Program-made: the position numbers and the translations under genes | Shown: positions 55,648 through 64,000 of the stretch, piece by piece | Position numbering within the stretch: the stretch's first letter is position 1 | Layout of the letters: each line of letters opens with the position of its first letter | The notes under the pieces: model-generated | What the model saw: the letters and a program-made list of their open reading frames with translations, nothing else | What the model was told of the DNA's origin: nothing | Database searches by the model: none | From: Methyloversatilis discipulorum | GTDB taxonomy: Bacteria; Pseudomonadota; Gammaproteobacteria; Burkholderiales; Rhodocyclaceae | Assembly (NCBI RefSeq): GCF_000527135.1 | Contig: NZ_AZUP01000001.1 | Coordinates: forward strand, 3,683,535 to 3,747,534 | Reading direction: 5' to 3' | Length of the DNA: 64,000 bases

Positions 55648-57198
55648 TCAGAACTGGAAGTACAGAAACTCGCTGACGCGATTCAGATGCAGCAGCGCGA
55701 AGCCGAAGGCACAGCCGGCGCCGATCGCGGTCAGCCGGGTTGGTCGCCAGGCCAGCCGCGACGCCTGTGCCCGTTCGAGCGCGGGCTCGAAGCGCGCCAT
55801 GATCTGCTGCGAATTCGGTGCCAGCCAGACGATGGCGAGCAGGCCAGCGATCCAGAACGGTGCGTGACCGGACGGATCGAAGGCGGTGACCGGTACGCCC
55901 TGTGTCGCGTTCAGGCCGAGGGCGTTCAGCGCGGCGGTCAGCTGCCAGGCCAGCGGCCAGTTCGCCGGTACCTGCAAGGCAGCGTCGCCGCGCATCGCGT
56001 CGATCAGCCGCCAGGCGGTGTCGAAGTCGCTGGCGCGGAAGAACACCCAGGCCAGCACCACGGCGACGAAGGTGAGCGCCGCGCCGGCTAAACGCTCGGC
56101 GCTGCCGGCCGGGCGAGCAAGGATGCGCGCACGCAGCGTGCGCCAGCCGTGGTTCATGCACAGATAGGCCCCGTGCAGCGCACCCCAGACGACGAAGGTC
56201 CAGCCGGCGCCATGCCACAGACCGCCCAGCACCATGGTGAGCAGCAGGTTGATGTAGCGGCGCAGCGGGCCGCGCCGGTTGCCGCCCAGTGCGAAGTACA
56301 GGTAATCGCGCAGGAAGCGCGACAAGGTCATGTGCCAGCGCCGCCAGAACTCGATCATGTTGGCTGCCTTGTAGGGCGAATCGAAGTTCAGCGGCAGGCG
56401 CACGCCGAACATGCGCGACAGGCCGATCGCCATGTCCGAGTAGCCGGAAAAGTCGAAGTAGAGCTGCAGCGTGTAGGCGAGCGCACCGCACCAGGCTTCG
56501 ATGACGCCCGGCTGCACGCCATTGCCGGCGGCCGAGAAAACCGGTGCCACGTACACCGCCACGCCGTCGGCCAGCACCACCTTCTTGAACAGCCCGATGA
56601 CGAACATCGTGCCGCCGACGGCGATGTTTTCCCAGCTGAAGCGGTAGGTCGCCGCGGCGGCGAACTGCGGCATCATTTCCTTGTGATGCAGCACCGGCCC
56701 GGCGATCAGGTGAGGAAACCAGGTCACGAACAGGCCGTAATGCACCGGGTTGCGTTCCTTCACCTCGCCGCGGAAGGCGTCGACCAGGAAGGCGATCTGG
56801 GTGAAGGTGAAGAAGGAGACGCCCAGTGGCAGCACGATGTGTTCGAGCTGCCAGCCGAAGTCGCCGACCGCATTCGCGCTGTTCACGACGAAGTTCGCGT
56901 ACTTGAACCAGCCCAGCAGCGCCAGGTCGGCGGCGATGCCCAGCCAAAGCAGACGCTTTGCGCGTGCCGTCGCGCCGGCCGCATGCGCCGAAGAGATGGC
57001 CGAACCGACAGTGAAATTGAAGGCGATCGAGGCGAGCAGCAGCAGGACGTGTATCGGTTCCCACCAGCCGTAGAAGGCGAGCGAGGCGATGAACAGCCAG
57101 CCGGCGGCGATTGCGCGGCCGACGCGTGCCAGCAGGAAGAAGCCGGCAAAGGTGAGCGGCAGGAAGCCGAGCAGGAATTCCCACGAGTTGAACAGCAT
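55648..57198 (-). CDS. MBOAT O-acyltransferase (AlgI-like)
   Basis: A 516-residue inner-membrane protein with about ten helices. AlgI-family signatures are SWEFLLGFLPLTF, LPLGVSFFTFTQIAFLVDAFRG, FWRRWHMTLSRFLRDYLYF and the catalytic His in VLGGLWHGAGWTF. It passes acetyl groups across the membrane for O-acetylation of the exopolysaccharide, probably with the SGNH-like protein encoded next. Upstream is the deacetylase gene. Confidence 0.94.
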   Translation of the reverse strand: MLFNSWEFLLGFLPLTFAGFFLLARVGRAIAAGWLFIASLAFYGWWEPIHVLLLLASIAFNFTVGSAISSAHAAGATARAKRLLWLGIAADLALLGWFKYANFVVNSANAVGDFGWQLEHIVLPLGVSFFTFTQIAFLVDAFRGEVKERNPVHYGLFVTWFPHLIAGPVLHHKEMMPQFAAAATYRFSWENIAVGGTMFVIGLFKKVVLADGVAVYVAPVFSAAGNGVQPGVIEAWCGALAYTLQLYFDFSGYSDMAIGLSRMFGVRLPLNFDSPYKAANMIEFWRRWHMTLSRFLRDYLYFALGGNRRGPLRRYINLLLTMVLGGLWHGAGWTFVVWGALHGAYLCMNHGWRTLRARILARPAGSAERLAGAALTFVAVVLAWVFFRASDFDTAWRLIDAMRGDAALQVPANWPLAWQLTAALNALGLNATQGVPVTAFDPSGHAPFWIAGLLAIVWLAPNSQQIMARFEPALERAQASRLAWRPTRLTAIGAGCAFGFALLHLNRVSEFLYFQF

Positions 57199-57204
57199 CC
57201 CGGC

Positions 57205-57990
57205 TCAGCCTCTTCCGAGCAGAAGCCGGCGCAGTGTCGCCGACCAGCCCACGTCGTTGGTGCCGGCCGCCAGCTTGCGCATGAAGCTGCCGCTGTTGTC
57301 CGAGTTGTAAACCGTCAGGCGGCGCAGGCTGAACGGATCTCCATCGCGCAGCGCCCAGCCGGTGCGCGTGGTGCAGGCGCCGGCGTAACCCGCGTCGCGT
57401 ACGGCCGCGGCACAGCGTGCGTCCCAGGCGCCGTAGGGGTAGGCGAAGCTGTGCACCGGCGTACCGGTGATGTCTTCCAGCGCTGCGCGCGAATCGCGCA
57501 GCTCGCTGACCAATGCGCCGTCGTCGAGTGCGGGCAGGCGCAGGTGGTTCACCGTGTGCGAGCCGATCTCGATGCCCGATTCCGCGAGGGCACGCAATTG
57601 CGGGCGGTCGAGCAGCGTCAGCGGCGGCCGGTTCTTCGAGCTCCAGCGGGGCGCTTCGCCGATCGAGCCGGTCACGACGAAGCAGGTGGCACGCATCTGT
57701 CGTTCGCGCAGCAGGTCGAAGGCGGCCAGATTGTCGGCGTAGCCGTCGTCGAAGGTGATCACCGCCACCCGGCCCTGCCAGCGCGATGGCTCGGCCAGCA
57801 GTTCGCCCATGCTGGGCGTGGCCCAGCCACCGGCCTGCAGGATGTCCATCTGCGCACGGAACTGCTGCATCGAAATCGCCCATGGCCAGTCCGGGCGCGC
57901 GGTGCCGGCAGCCACCGAGTGGTACATCAGCATCACCGGGCCGTGCCCGCCGGCCCGGCGCAGCAGCAGGCGCGAGACCGGATCGCTCAT
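57205..57990 (-). CDS. Polysaccharide deacetylase (second)
   Basis: A 261-residue NodB-type esterase: VMLMYHSVAAG, VAVITFDDGYADNLA (catalytic Asp and metal Asp), EIGSHTVNHLRLP (His pair) and SFAYPYGAWD. It differs from the XrtA-type deacetylase encoded at 28273. Start 57990 overlaps the flippase stop (ATGA); the frame to 58080 is an overlap shadow. Confidence 0.92.
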   Translation of the reverse strand: MSDPVSRLLLRRAGGHGPVMLMYHSVAAGTARPDWPWAISMQQFRAQMDILQAGGWATPSMGELLAEPSRWQGRVAVITFDDGYADNLAAFDLLRERQMRATCFVVTGSIGEAPRWSSKNRPPLTLLDRPQLRALAESGIEIGSHTVNHLRLPALDDGALVSELRDSRAALEDITGTPVHSFAYPYGAWDARCAAAVRDAGYAGACTTRTGWALRDGDPFSLRRLTVYNSDNSGSFMRKLAAGTNDVGWSATLRRLLLGRG

Positions 57991-59450
57991 TTGCGCGGCT
58001 CCGAACGCAGGAAGGGAATCTTCGCCTTCCACTTCTGCTGCTCGCCGGCAAGCGCTCCGATCGGCAGGAAGAGAAAGCACAAGCCGTAGACGGCTGCACT
58101 GCAGCCGCCGACGACGATCAGGTGCAGCAGTTCCGGCAGGTTCCGCGCGTAGTGCTCGAGCGGCAGTGCGACGGCGACCATCACTGCGGCCAGCAGCAGC
58201 GCCGGCGTCAGCGCGCCGAACAGTTCGCGCCAGCGGGTGCCGAGGCAGCGCGACGCCAGCCAGTACATATGCGCGGCGTTATAGACGGCGACCAGGATCA
58301 GCGCTGCCGCGACGCCGTTCAGTCCGTACTCGAGGCCGGCCAGTGTCGCGCCGCCGGTCAGCAGCAGCAGTGCGATCTGCACCTTCAGTTCGCGATGAAG
58401 CCAGTTGCGCGCGGCCAGTACCGCCCCGCACAGATTGGCGATCATCAGGAAGGGGCTGGCGATGGCCAGCAGCGACAGCGGCCCGGCGGCTTCGATCCAG
58501 CGCGCGCCGTACAGCACGTTCATCATCGGTGCCGACAGCAGATGCAGCAGCACATAGAACGGCGCCGCGTACACGGCGACCAGCCGGATGCTGTGCAGGA
58601 ACATGTGACGCGACTTCGCGTCGTCGTGCTGCTCCCGCGCCAGCGCGCGGAACAGCACCTGATAGACCGAGCCGACGATGAACATATTGGGCATGCGCAC
58701 CAGGCTGTCGGACTTGTTGAACAGACCGACCGCGCTCATGCCCAGCGTGCGGCCGAGCACGAAGTTCGACGCCTGGTTGCGCAGGTAGACCACGATGTCA
58801 TTCACCGACACCAGAAAACCGTAGCGCGCCAGCTCCCGGCCGCGTGCGAACTCGAAGCTCAGACCCGGCCGCCAGCGCGCGATCAGCGACAGCGCCAGCG
58901 CGTTGGTGAAGGAGCCAGCGAGCCCGCCGAGCACCAGACTCCACACACTCCAGCCGGCAAAGGCCAGCCCGATGCTGGTACCGCTGGCCACGAACAGCGT
59001 GAGGACGCGGGCGACCGTCTGTGCCTTGAAGCGCATCTCCCGGTGCAGGATGCTGTTCGGCAGATTGACCAGCGGGCGCGTGATGAAGGTGAGGGCCGAC
59101 ACGCGCAGCAGCTGTTCGTACAAGGGCGTGTCGTACCAGCGGGCGAACCAGGGCGCGGCGCAGAAGAACACCGCGTAGATGGCGATGCCGATCAGCAGCT
59201 GCAGCGTGAACACCACGTCGTAGTCGTGTTTCGTCGCGTCCTTGGCGCGCACCAGCGCCTGACCCATGCCGCCGCCGGACACGAAGCCGGCCAGGCCGGT
59301 AAACACCTGTATCGTCACCAGCATGCCGAATTCGGCCGGCGCGAGCAGGCGCGCCAGTACGATGCCGAAGGCGAAGGTGAGTATCTGGATGCTGGTGTTG
59401 CCCAGGAAGAGCCAACCGACGCTGTGTCTGAAGCTGTGACTGGCGGCCAT
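57987..59450 (-). CDS. Wzx-type polysaccharide flippase (MOP family)
   Basis: A 487-residue membrane protein with about 12-14 helices. It begins HSVGWLFLGNTSIQILTFAFGIVLARLLAP, typical of lipopolysaccharide biosynthesis/oligosaccharide flippases, and has LPNSILHREMRFKA near residue 135. It moves the undecaprenyl-linked repeat unit across the inner membrane. First gene of the minus-strand block; 218 bp separate it from the divergent TPR gene. Confidence 0.93.
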   Translation of the reverse strand: MAASHSFRHSVGWLFLGNTSIQILTFAFGIVLARLLAPAEFGMLVTIQVFTGLAGFVSGGGMGQALVRAKDATKHDYDVVFTLQLLIGIAIYAVFFCAAPWFARWYDTPLYEQLLRVSALTFITRPLVNLPNSILHREMRFKAQTVARVLTLFVASGTSIGLAFAGWSVWSLVLGGLAGSFTNALALSLIARWRPGLSFEFARGRELARYGFLVSVNDIVVYLRNQASNFVLGRTLGMSAVGLFNKSDSLVRMPNMFIVGSVYQVLFRALAREQHDDAKSRHMFLHSIRLVAVYAAPFYVLLHLLSAPMMNVLYGARWIEAAGPLSLLAIASPFLMIANLCGAVLAARNWLHRELKVQIALLLLTGGATLAGLEYGLNGVAAALILVAVYNAAHMYWLASRCLGTRWRELFGALTPALLLAAVMVAVALPLEHYARNLPELLHLIVVGGCSAAVYGLCFLFLPIGALAGEQQKWKAKIPFLRSEPRK

Positions 59451-59668
59451 GCGGGCGAATGAAGGGGCTGGTTCCGGAAGATCCGCCTCGGCGGCGGGAG
59501 TGAGCGCGAAAGTATCGCATCAGACGGGGCCGATACCTTGCACACCCTGTCACGCCGTGGCGCAGGCCAGTGTTGCCGGTCTGAAGCCAAGCGTTAGCTG
59601 CGTCGCTGTTCGCGCCACGCTTCGCGTGGTCTACTGGACGACCTTGTGACCCACCGGAGAGACCTCGC
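59451..59668. other. Divergent intergenic region (flippase / TPR protein)
   Basis: A 218-bp region expected to hold promoters in both directions. Only a small perfect hairpin CCACGC-TTC-GCGTGG (59615-59629) and a GGAGA ribosome site before 59669 stand out. No sigma54 or strong sigma70 signal was found by eye. Confidence 0.5.
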
Positions 59669-60475
59669 ATGCTTCCGTCGATCCTGCGATCCCCAAACTC
59701 CCGTCGCTGGCGGCACCTTGTCTGGATGCTCCCGCTGTTCGTGTTCGCCGCAGATGTCTCAGCGCGCAGAAATGAGACCACCAACTGGACGGAGCAGGAC
59801 TTTGCGCTGTATCCGCCGTTCTGTCGCGCACGCATTGAACGCGAGCCGAAGGAACTGGTGGATTACTGGACCCAGCGGCTGGGGCCCAAGAACTACCTGC
59901 ACATCCACCACTTCTGTTTCGGGCTGAAGGCGCTGAATCTGGCTTACGCCAATCTGAACAACAAGCAGCAGCGCGAGTTCATGGCCAATGCGGTGGTCGG
60001 CAACTTCAACTACATCATCGACAGCACGGAAAGAACCTTCTATCTGCGACCGGACGCCTACGTGAATCTCGGCCGCGGCCACCAGCTCCGCGGGGAGTAC
60101 GACATTGCACGGCAGAAGTTCTACGAGGCGCTCAAGCTCAATCCCAAGCTGGTCGACGCCTGGGTCGCGATGAGCGACATGTACTACCAGGCGGGCAAGA
60201 AGGCGGATGCGCTGTCGGTGCTCCTGCAGGCGAGTGAGTACTGCGGTGAGAACAAGAAGATAGACCTGCGCGTCGCCGAGATGCGTGCGGCCGGAATCAA
60301 GCCGGCGGCGATCGAGGTGGTGCCCGTTCCCAAGCCCAAGCCGGCGGAAGCTCCGCCGGCCGCCGAGGGCGCAGCGGCTCCGGAAGCGGCGTCGGCCGCC
60401 GAGTCCGCGCCCGCAGCAGAGCCGGGCGCGACGAACGCTCCCGCGGCTGAGCCCGCGCCCGCAGCGGCCGAGTAA
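59669..60475 (+). CDS. Secreted TPR protein with Ala/Pro/Glu-rich tail
   Basis: A 268-residue protein. An N-terminal Arg-rich signal region with hydrophobic core ends near FAADVSAR. The middle has TPR-like repeats (YVNLGRGHQLRGEYDIARQKFYEALKLNP at about 130-160). Residues 215-268 are a low-complexity Ala/Pro/Glu tail. I do not recognise a named family; it is far smaller than PrsT. It may be a periplasmic scaffold. Ends 6 bp before the convergent GT2 gene, without a terminator. Confidence 0.75.
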   Translation: MLPSILRSPNSRRWRHLVWMLPLFVFAADVSARRNETTNWTEQDFALYPPFCRARIEREPKELVDYWTQRLGPKNYLHIHHFCFGLKALNLAYANLNNKQQREFMANAVVGNFNYIIDSTERTFYLRPDAYVNLGRGHQLRGEYDIARQKFYEALKLNPKLVDAWVAMSDMYYQAGKKADALSVLLQASEYCGENKKIDLRVAEMRAAGIKPAAIEVVPVPKPKPAEAPPAAEGAAAPEAASAAESAPAAEPGATNAPAAEPAPAAAE

Positions 60476-60481
60476 GCGTTC

Positions 60482-61438
60482 TCAGTCGGCGCGCAGTCGC
60501 CTGAGCAGAAGAGCCAGATGACCTGCCCGCGGTGCCAGGCGCAGCGAACGGATGAAGTCTCGCCAGAAACCGGGCGCGGCACCCGGAGTGGCCCAGAAGC
60601 GGTCGAACAGGGCGTTGCCCAGTGCGCGTCCAAGCAGCCTGCGCTGTTCGGCTTGCAGTACCGGCTGCAGGCGCTCGAACAGCGCGCGTTTCATTTCCAC
60701 GTCGTGCTCGTGCATGCGGCTGGCCAGCGTGGCCTGTGAAAAGTAGCTCTGACCGTCGCGCCGCCACTGGTAGAGCGGATGGTCGACCAGCACGCAGCGC
60801 AACCCGCGCGCAGCGGCCTCGATCGCCCAGGCCGATTCGGGCCAGTGGTCGTTGTCCATCGGGCTGACCGCATCCAGTGCGGTGCGCCGGAACACCGGGT
60901 GCTGGAAGGCCGCCGGTACGCCGAGCAGCAGCGCGGCAAACAAGCGATCATCGAAGGTGATGACGCATTCGTCGTTTCCGGCGGAGGCCCCGGCGAGGCG
61001 CAGCGTGCGTCGAGTGGCACTGCGCTGTCGCAGATTGACGTCATCCGCCTCGTCGCCGAATGCCTCCACCCCGATGAAGGCCACGTCGGCCTCACGCAGT
61101 GCCGCTGCGGCGGCGGACAGGGCTTCCGGCGCCAGCCTGTCGTCGTCGTCGAGCTGGGCGATCAGGTCGCCGCGGGCGGCGGCGAAGCCGCTGTTGCGCG
61201 CAGCGGCGACGCCGCGCGGCTGTTCGTGACGGATCAGGCGCAGCCGCGCACCGACGATGGCTTCCAGCGCAGCGGCGTCGATCGGCGGCGACGAGCCGTC
61301 GTCCACCACCACCACCTCCCAGTCGGTGCAGGTCTGCGCCGCGATCGAGGCGAGCGCCTCGCGCAGCAGTGCGGGCCGGTTGTGCGTCGGTATCACCACC
61401 GACACGCGCGGCGCGGCGTTGTCCGAGATTGCGCTCAT
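60482..61438 (-). CDS. GT2 glycosyltransferase
   Basis: A 318-residue GT-A enzyme: VSVVIPTHNRPALLREALASI, EVVVVDDGSSPP, LIAQLDDDDRLAPEALSA and a C-terminal FWRDFIRSLRLAPRAGHLALL. Start 61438 overlaps the upstream GT2 stop (ATGA); the longer frame to 61588 is not supported. Confidence 0.89.
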   Translation of the reverse strand: MSAISDNAAPRVSVVIPTHNRPALLREALASIAAQTCTDWEVVVVDDGSSPPIDAAALEAIVGARLRLIRHEQPRGVAAARNSGFAAARGDLIAQLDDDDRLAPEALSAAAAALREADVAFIGVEAFGDEADDVNLRQRSATRRTLRLAGASAGNDECVITFDDRLFAALLLGVPAAFQHPVFRRTALDAVSPMDNDHWPESAWAIEAAARGLRCVLVDHPLYQWRRDGQSYFSQATLASRMHEHDVEMKRALFERLQPVLQAEQRRLLGRALGNALFDRFWATPGAAPGFWRDFIRSLRLAPRAGHLALLLRRLRAD

Positions 61439-62277
61439 GTCCGCCAGGCCGCGACGCGATGGCGCAGCGCCTGCCGCCATTCGCCACGCTGTCGCGCCAG
61501 CATCGCGGTGCCGATGCGCGCATCGCGCAGGGCACGCCGGGCGGCCGGCAGTGCCTGGGTCATGTCTGCCGACTGCAGATGGGCGCACAACTCCTCCAGC
61601 GCCCGTATGTCGCCGCGCGCCTGTTCATAGCGGTCGCCCGAGGTGTTGTTGGCATGCTGGCGGTAACTCACCAGCGTTTCCGCCTGATAGAGAATGGGGG
61701 CGTGCGCGGCCGTGCGCAGCCACAGGCTGTAGTCGTCGGCCCAGAAGCCGCGCTGTGGCAGAAAGCCGCCGGCTGTTTCGTAGGTGCTGCGGCGGATCAT
61801 CACCAGCGAGGCACTGAGGATGAAATTGCCGCGCAGCAGTGCGTCGAGGATGCGACCGCTGCCGCGCAGGCCGTAGCCCGAGCCGGTGGCGGCCAGCAGC
61901 TTGCCGTCGGCGTCGATGCGCCGGTGATCGCAGTAGGTGGCGCCGGCGTCCGGGAAGCGCTGCATCAGATCGGCCTGGCGTGCCAGCTTGTCGACATCCC
62001 ACAAGTCGTCCTGGTCGATGAAGGCGATCAGGTCGCCGGCGGCGGCATCGGCGCCGGTGCGACGCGCGTGCGCCTGGCCGTGATTGGTCTGCGATAACCG
62101 CGTGATCCGGTCGCCGTAGCGCTGCAGCAGCGCTGCACTGTCATCGGTCGAGCCGTCATCGACGACGACGACGCGCGCTGGCGGCAAAGTCTGCGCGAGC
62201 ACCGAGTCGATGGCCTGGGCCAGATGCGCAGCACCGTTGTACACCGGCATGACGACGCTGATCGACGGCGCAGCCAT
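61435..62277 (-). CDS. GT2 glycosyltransferase
   Basis: A 280-residue GT-A enzyme: ISVVMPVYNGAAHLAQAIDSV, RVVVVDDGSTDDSA, LIAFIDQDDLWDVDKLARQ and FWADDYSLWLRTAAHAPIL. It lies 6 bp after the stop of the methyltransferase gene. Confidence 0.9.
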   Translation of the reverse strand: MAAPSISVVMPVYNGAAHLAQAIDSVLAQTLPPARVVVVDDGSTDDSAALLQRYGDRITRLSQTNHGQAHARRTGADAAAGDLIAFIDQDDLWDVDKLARQADLMQRFPDAGATYCDHRRIDADGKLLAATGSGYGLRGSGRILDALLRGNFILSASLVMIRRSTYETAGGFLPQRGFWADDYSLWLRTAAHAPILYQAETLVSYRQHANNTSGDRYEQARGDIRALEELCAHLQSADMTQALPAARRALRDARIGTAMLARQRGEWRQALRHRVAAWRT

Positions 62278-62283
62278 GGCAGC

Positions 62284-62928
62284 TCAGTGTTGTGGCCGCG
62301 CCACGAAGGCGAACTGCTGCGGCTTGAATTCAGCCAGCCAGCGGTCGAACAGGCGGAAGGCGAAGCGGCGCAGCGGCGACGGCGACCACCACGATTCGTT
62401 GATGCCTTCGACGGTGTCCACCCGGTAGCCGCAGTCCTGGATCATGCGCAGCGCGCTCTTGCGGGTGAAGAAGCGCAGATGGGTGCGGTCGCGCACGCCA
62501 CGACCCTCGTAGCGGAAATCGCGCTCGAACAGCATGTGTTCGACGTTGTCGACGTGCAGCAGATTGGGCAGCGAAATGATGACGACGCCGTCCGGCGCCA
62601 GCCAGCGCCGCGCCAGTTCGAGCGTCTGCCAGGGGGATTCCATGTGCTCGAGCACGTCGTTGAACACGATGGCGTCGAAGTGGGCGTCCGGCAGTGCGCA
62701 GCCTGCCGCCATCGGCTCGACCAGCACGTGGTCGAGCCGGGTTGCTGCCAGCGCGGCGGCGTCGGCGGCCGGCTCCATGCCCCATACCTCGATGTCGCGC
62801 ACCTGTTTCAGCGCGTGGCCGAAGGCACCAGTATGGCAGCCGACGTCGAGCAGCCGGCGCGCGCCTGCGGGCACGAAGCGCTGCATTTCGCTGCGCGGGG
62901 AGTCGGGGTAGCGCTGGATGTCGCTCAC
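62284..62928 (-). CDS. Class I SAM methyltransferase
   Basis: A 214-residue Rossmann methyltransferase with motif I LLDVGCHTGAFG, acidic loop VWGMEP, FDAIVFNDVLEHMESP and PDGVVIISLPNLLHV (post-motif). It probably O-methylates a sugar, terminating or decorating the chain. It lies 3 bp from the MBOAT gene. Confidence 0.88.
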   Translation of the reverse strand: MSDIQRYPDSPRSEMQRFVPAGARRLLDVGCHTGAFGHALKQVRDIEVWGMEPAADAAALAATRLDHVLVEPMAAGCALPDAHFDAIVFNDVLEHMESPWQTLELARRWLAPDGVVIISLPNLLHVDNVEHMLFERDFRYEGRGVRDRTHLRFFTRKSALRMIQDCGYRVDTVEGINESWWSPSPLRRFAFRLFDRWLAEFKPQQFAFVARPQH

Positions 62929-62931
62929 GGA

Positions 62932-64000
62932 TCAGAAGTCGAAATAGATGAAACGCTGCGTGCTGCCGCCGAAAATTACCACACACAGTATCGCGGCCGC
63001 ATAGACGCCACCGCGCAGCAGCGGGGTCACCCGCGACCAGCGATCCAGACCGCTGGCGCAGGCGCTGACGATGCGCGATTCGAGCAGCACCAGCGCGCAG
63101 GTGAGCGCGGTCAACAGCCACACATAGCTACGCACCGCCGGCGGACTGGCGTCGCTGCCGGCCAGCCCGGCCATGCGGGCGCAGATGTCGAAGGCCTGTG
63201 TGGTCGATGCGGCGCGGAAGAACACCCAGGTGATCCAGACCACCACCATGCTGCAGCCCCAGGCGAGCACCGCATAGGCGGAGCGCCCGCTGGCGGACTG
63301 CGGCTTCGGCAGCCAGGGCTGGACGACGCGGTGCGCCACCAGCCAGGCGCCGTGCAGGAAGCCCCAGATGACGAAGGTCCAGGCGGCGCCGTGCCACAGG
63401 CCGCCGAGCACCATGGTGATCATCAGATTGGCCAGCGTGCGCGCGTAGCCGGCGCGGTTGCCGCCGAGCGACACATAGAGGTAGTCGCGCAGCCAGCGGG
63501 ACAGCGTGATGTGCCAGCGCTGCCAGAATTCCTGCGGGCTGCGGCTGATATAGGGGTAGCGGAAATTGCGCGGCAGGTCGACGCCGAAGCCGCGCGCCAG
63601 ACCGATCGCCATTTCGCTGTAGCCGGAGAAGTCGAAGTAGATCTGCAGCGCGAAGGCGGTCACCGCCAGCCAGGCGGTGGCGGTGTCCAGCCGCGACGGA
63701 TCGGCCCACAGTTCGTCGGCCAGACCGGCGAAGTTGTCGGCGAACAGTATCTTCTTGATCAGGCCGCCCATGAAGATGAGCGCGCCCACCTTGAGGTCGC
63801 GCGCCTGCAGCGGCCCCAGGCGCTCCAGCTGCTCAACCAGTTCCGAGGCGCGCAGGATGGGGCCGGCCACCATGTGCGGGAAGAAGCTGATGTACAGCCA
63901 CCACGAGCGGAAGGAAATGCGGGTGGTCCATTCGCCGCGGTACACGTCGATCATCACCGACAGCATGTGGAAGGTGTAGAAGCTGATGCCCAGCGGCAGC
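62932..64000 (-). CDS. MBOAT O-acyltransferase (second), 5' end beyond window
   Basis: The frame stays open to the window edge (LPLGISFYTFHM precedes the first internal Met), so the N-terminus is missing. MBOAT signatures seen: HMVAGPILRASELVEQL, YFDFSGYSEMAIGLARGFG, FWQRWHITLSRWLRDYLY and the catalytic His in VLGGLWHGAAWTF. It would acylate a glycan, giving the locus two such enzymes; any SGNH partner would lie outside or be the one encoded at 54578. Confidence 0.93.
   Translation of the reverse strand, partial: LPLGISFYTFHMLSVMIDVYRGEWTTRISFRSWWLYISFFPHMVAGPILRASELVEQLERLGPLQARDLKVGALIFMGGLIKKILFADNFAGLADELWADPSRLDTATAWLAVTAFALQIYFDFSGYSEMAIGLARGFGVDLPRNFRYPYISRSPQEFWQRWHITLSRWLRDYLYVSLGGNRAGYARTLANLMITMVLGGLWHGAAWTFVIWGFLHGAWLVAHRVVQPWLPKPQSASGRSAYAVLAWGCSMVVVWITWVFFRAASTTQAFDICARMAGLAGSDASPPAVRSYVWLLTALTCALVLLESRIVSACASGLDRWSRVTPLLRGGVYAAAILCVVIFGGSTQRFIYFDF

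Noticed and set aside
54578..58099. A 1173-codon open frame across the SGNH-like, MBOAT and deacetylase genes
   Set aside because: Only its 3' third (54578-55642) encodes a plausible protein; the rest is an Arg/Ala-rich shadow of well-identified genes in another frame.
59669..60475. TPR protein as the PEP-CTERM-linked PrsT
   Set aside because: PrsT is far longer; this has only a few repeats and a low-complexity tail.

Overview
This window is about 64 kb of GC-rich DNA without insertion sequences, phage genes or CRISPR arrays. The groESL, transaldolase, tRNA-Phe and XrtA (exosortase A) gene set look betaproteobacterial. A Rhodocyclales-type floc or biofilm former (Methyloversatilis, Zoogloea or Thauera-like) is my best guess from gene content; no database search was possible.

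Region 1 (1-9006) is housekeeping. It holds the end of a catechol 2,3-dioxygenase, a DUF1289 protein overlapping transaldolase, a membrane diguanylate cyclase, groES-groEL behind a sigma70-type promoter and a perfect CIRCE operator, a TctE/QseB-type two-component pair with a small membrane protein, and tRNA-Phe with its own promoter and a two-way terminator.

Region 2 (9030-21038) reads as a lipid-like product and export module around one PEP-CTERM protein. It contains a PEP-CTERM-associated N-acyl amino acid synthase-like acyltransferase in an apparent operon with a LolA-like carrier. Diverging from these are a LolD-like ATPase, a DUF1302-type outer-membrane protein, a nucleotide-sugar epimerase and a GT1 glycosyltransferase. 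Next come a PepA-like PEP-CTERM protein behind a near-consensus sigma54 promoter, a nitroreductase plus ThiF/E1-like pair, and two FtsX/MacB-type permeases that probably belong to the distant ATPase. This set is the best candidate for an undescribed system: synthesis, glycosylation and trans-envelope export of an acylated small molecule tied to exosortase biology.

Region 3 (21123-42920, plus strand) is a compact XrtA exopolysaccharide operon. It encodes export lipoprotein, chain-length protein, tyrosine kinase, outer-membrane beta-barrel, secretion-type ATPase, UDP-GlcNAc 2-epimerase, deacetylase, FemAB protein, glycosyltransferases, an exosortase A-EpsI fusion, an amidotransferase, a sulfotransferase, a CapK-like ligase, an O-ligase/polymerase and an ATP-grasp ligase.

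Region 4 (42935-59450, minus strand) converges on region 3. It carries a Wzx flippase, a second deacetylase, an MBOAT acyltransferase with an SGNH-like partner, many GT2 and GT4 glycosyltransferases, a second sulfotransferase and two asparagine-synthetase paralogues lacking a position-2 nucleophile. It is probably the strain-specific part of the polysaccharide pathway.

Region 5 (59669-64000) has a secreted TPR protein on the plus strand, then minus-strand GT2 genes, a methyltransferase and a second MBOAT gene cut by the window edge.

Together, regions 2-5 would build and secrete a decorated (acetylated, sulfated, amidated, perhaps aminoacylated) exopolysaccharide and anchor PEP-CTERM proteins that bind cells into flocs. 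The initiating sugar-phosphate transferase and the PrsK/PrsR regulators usual for such loci are not in the window.
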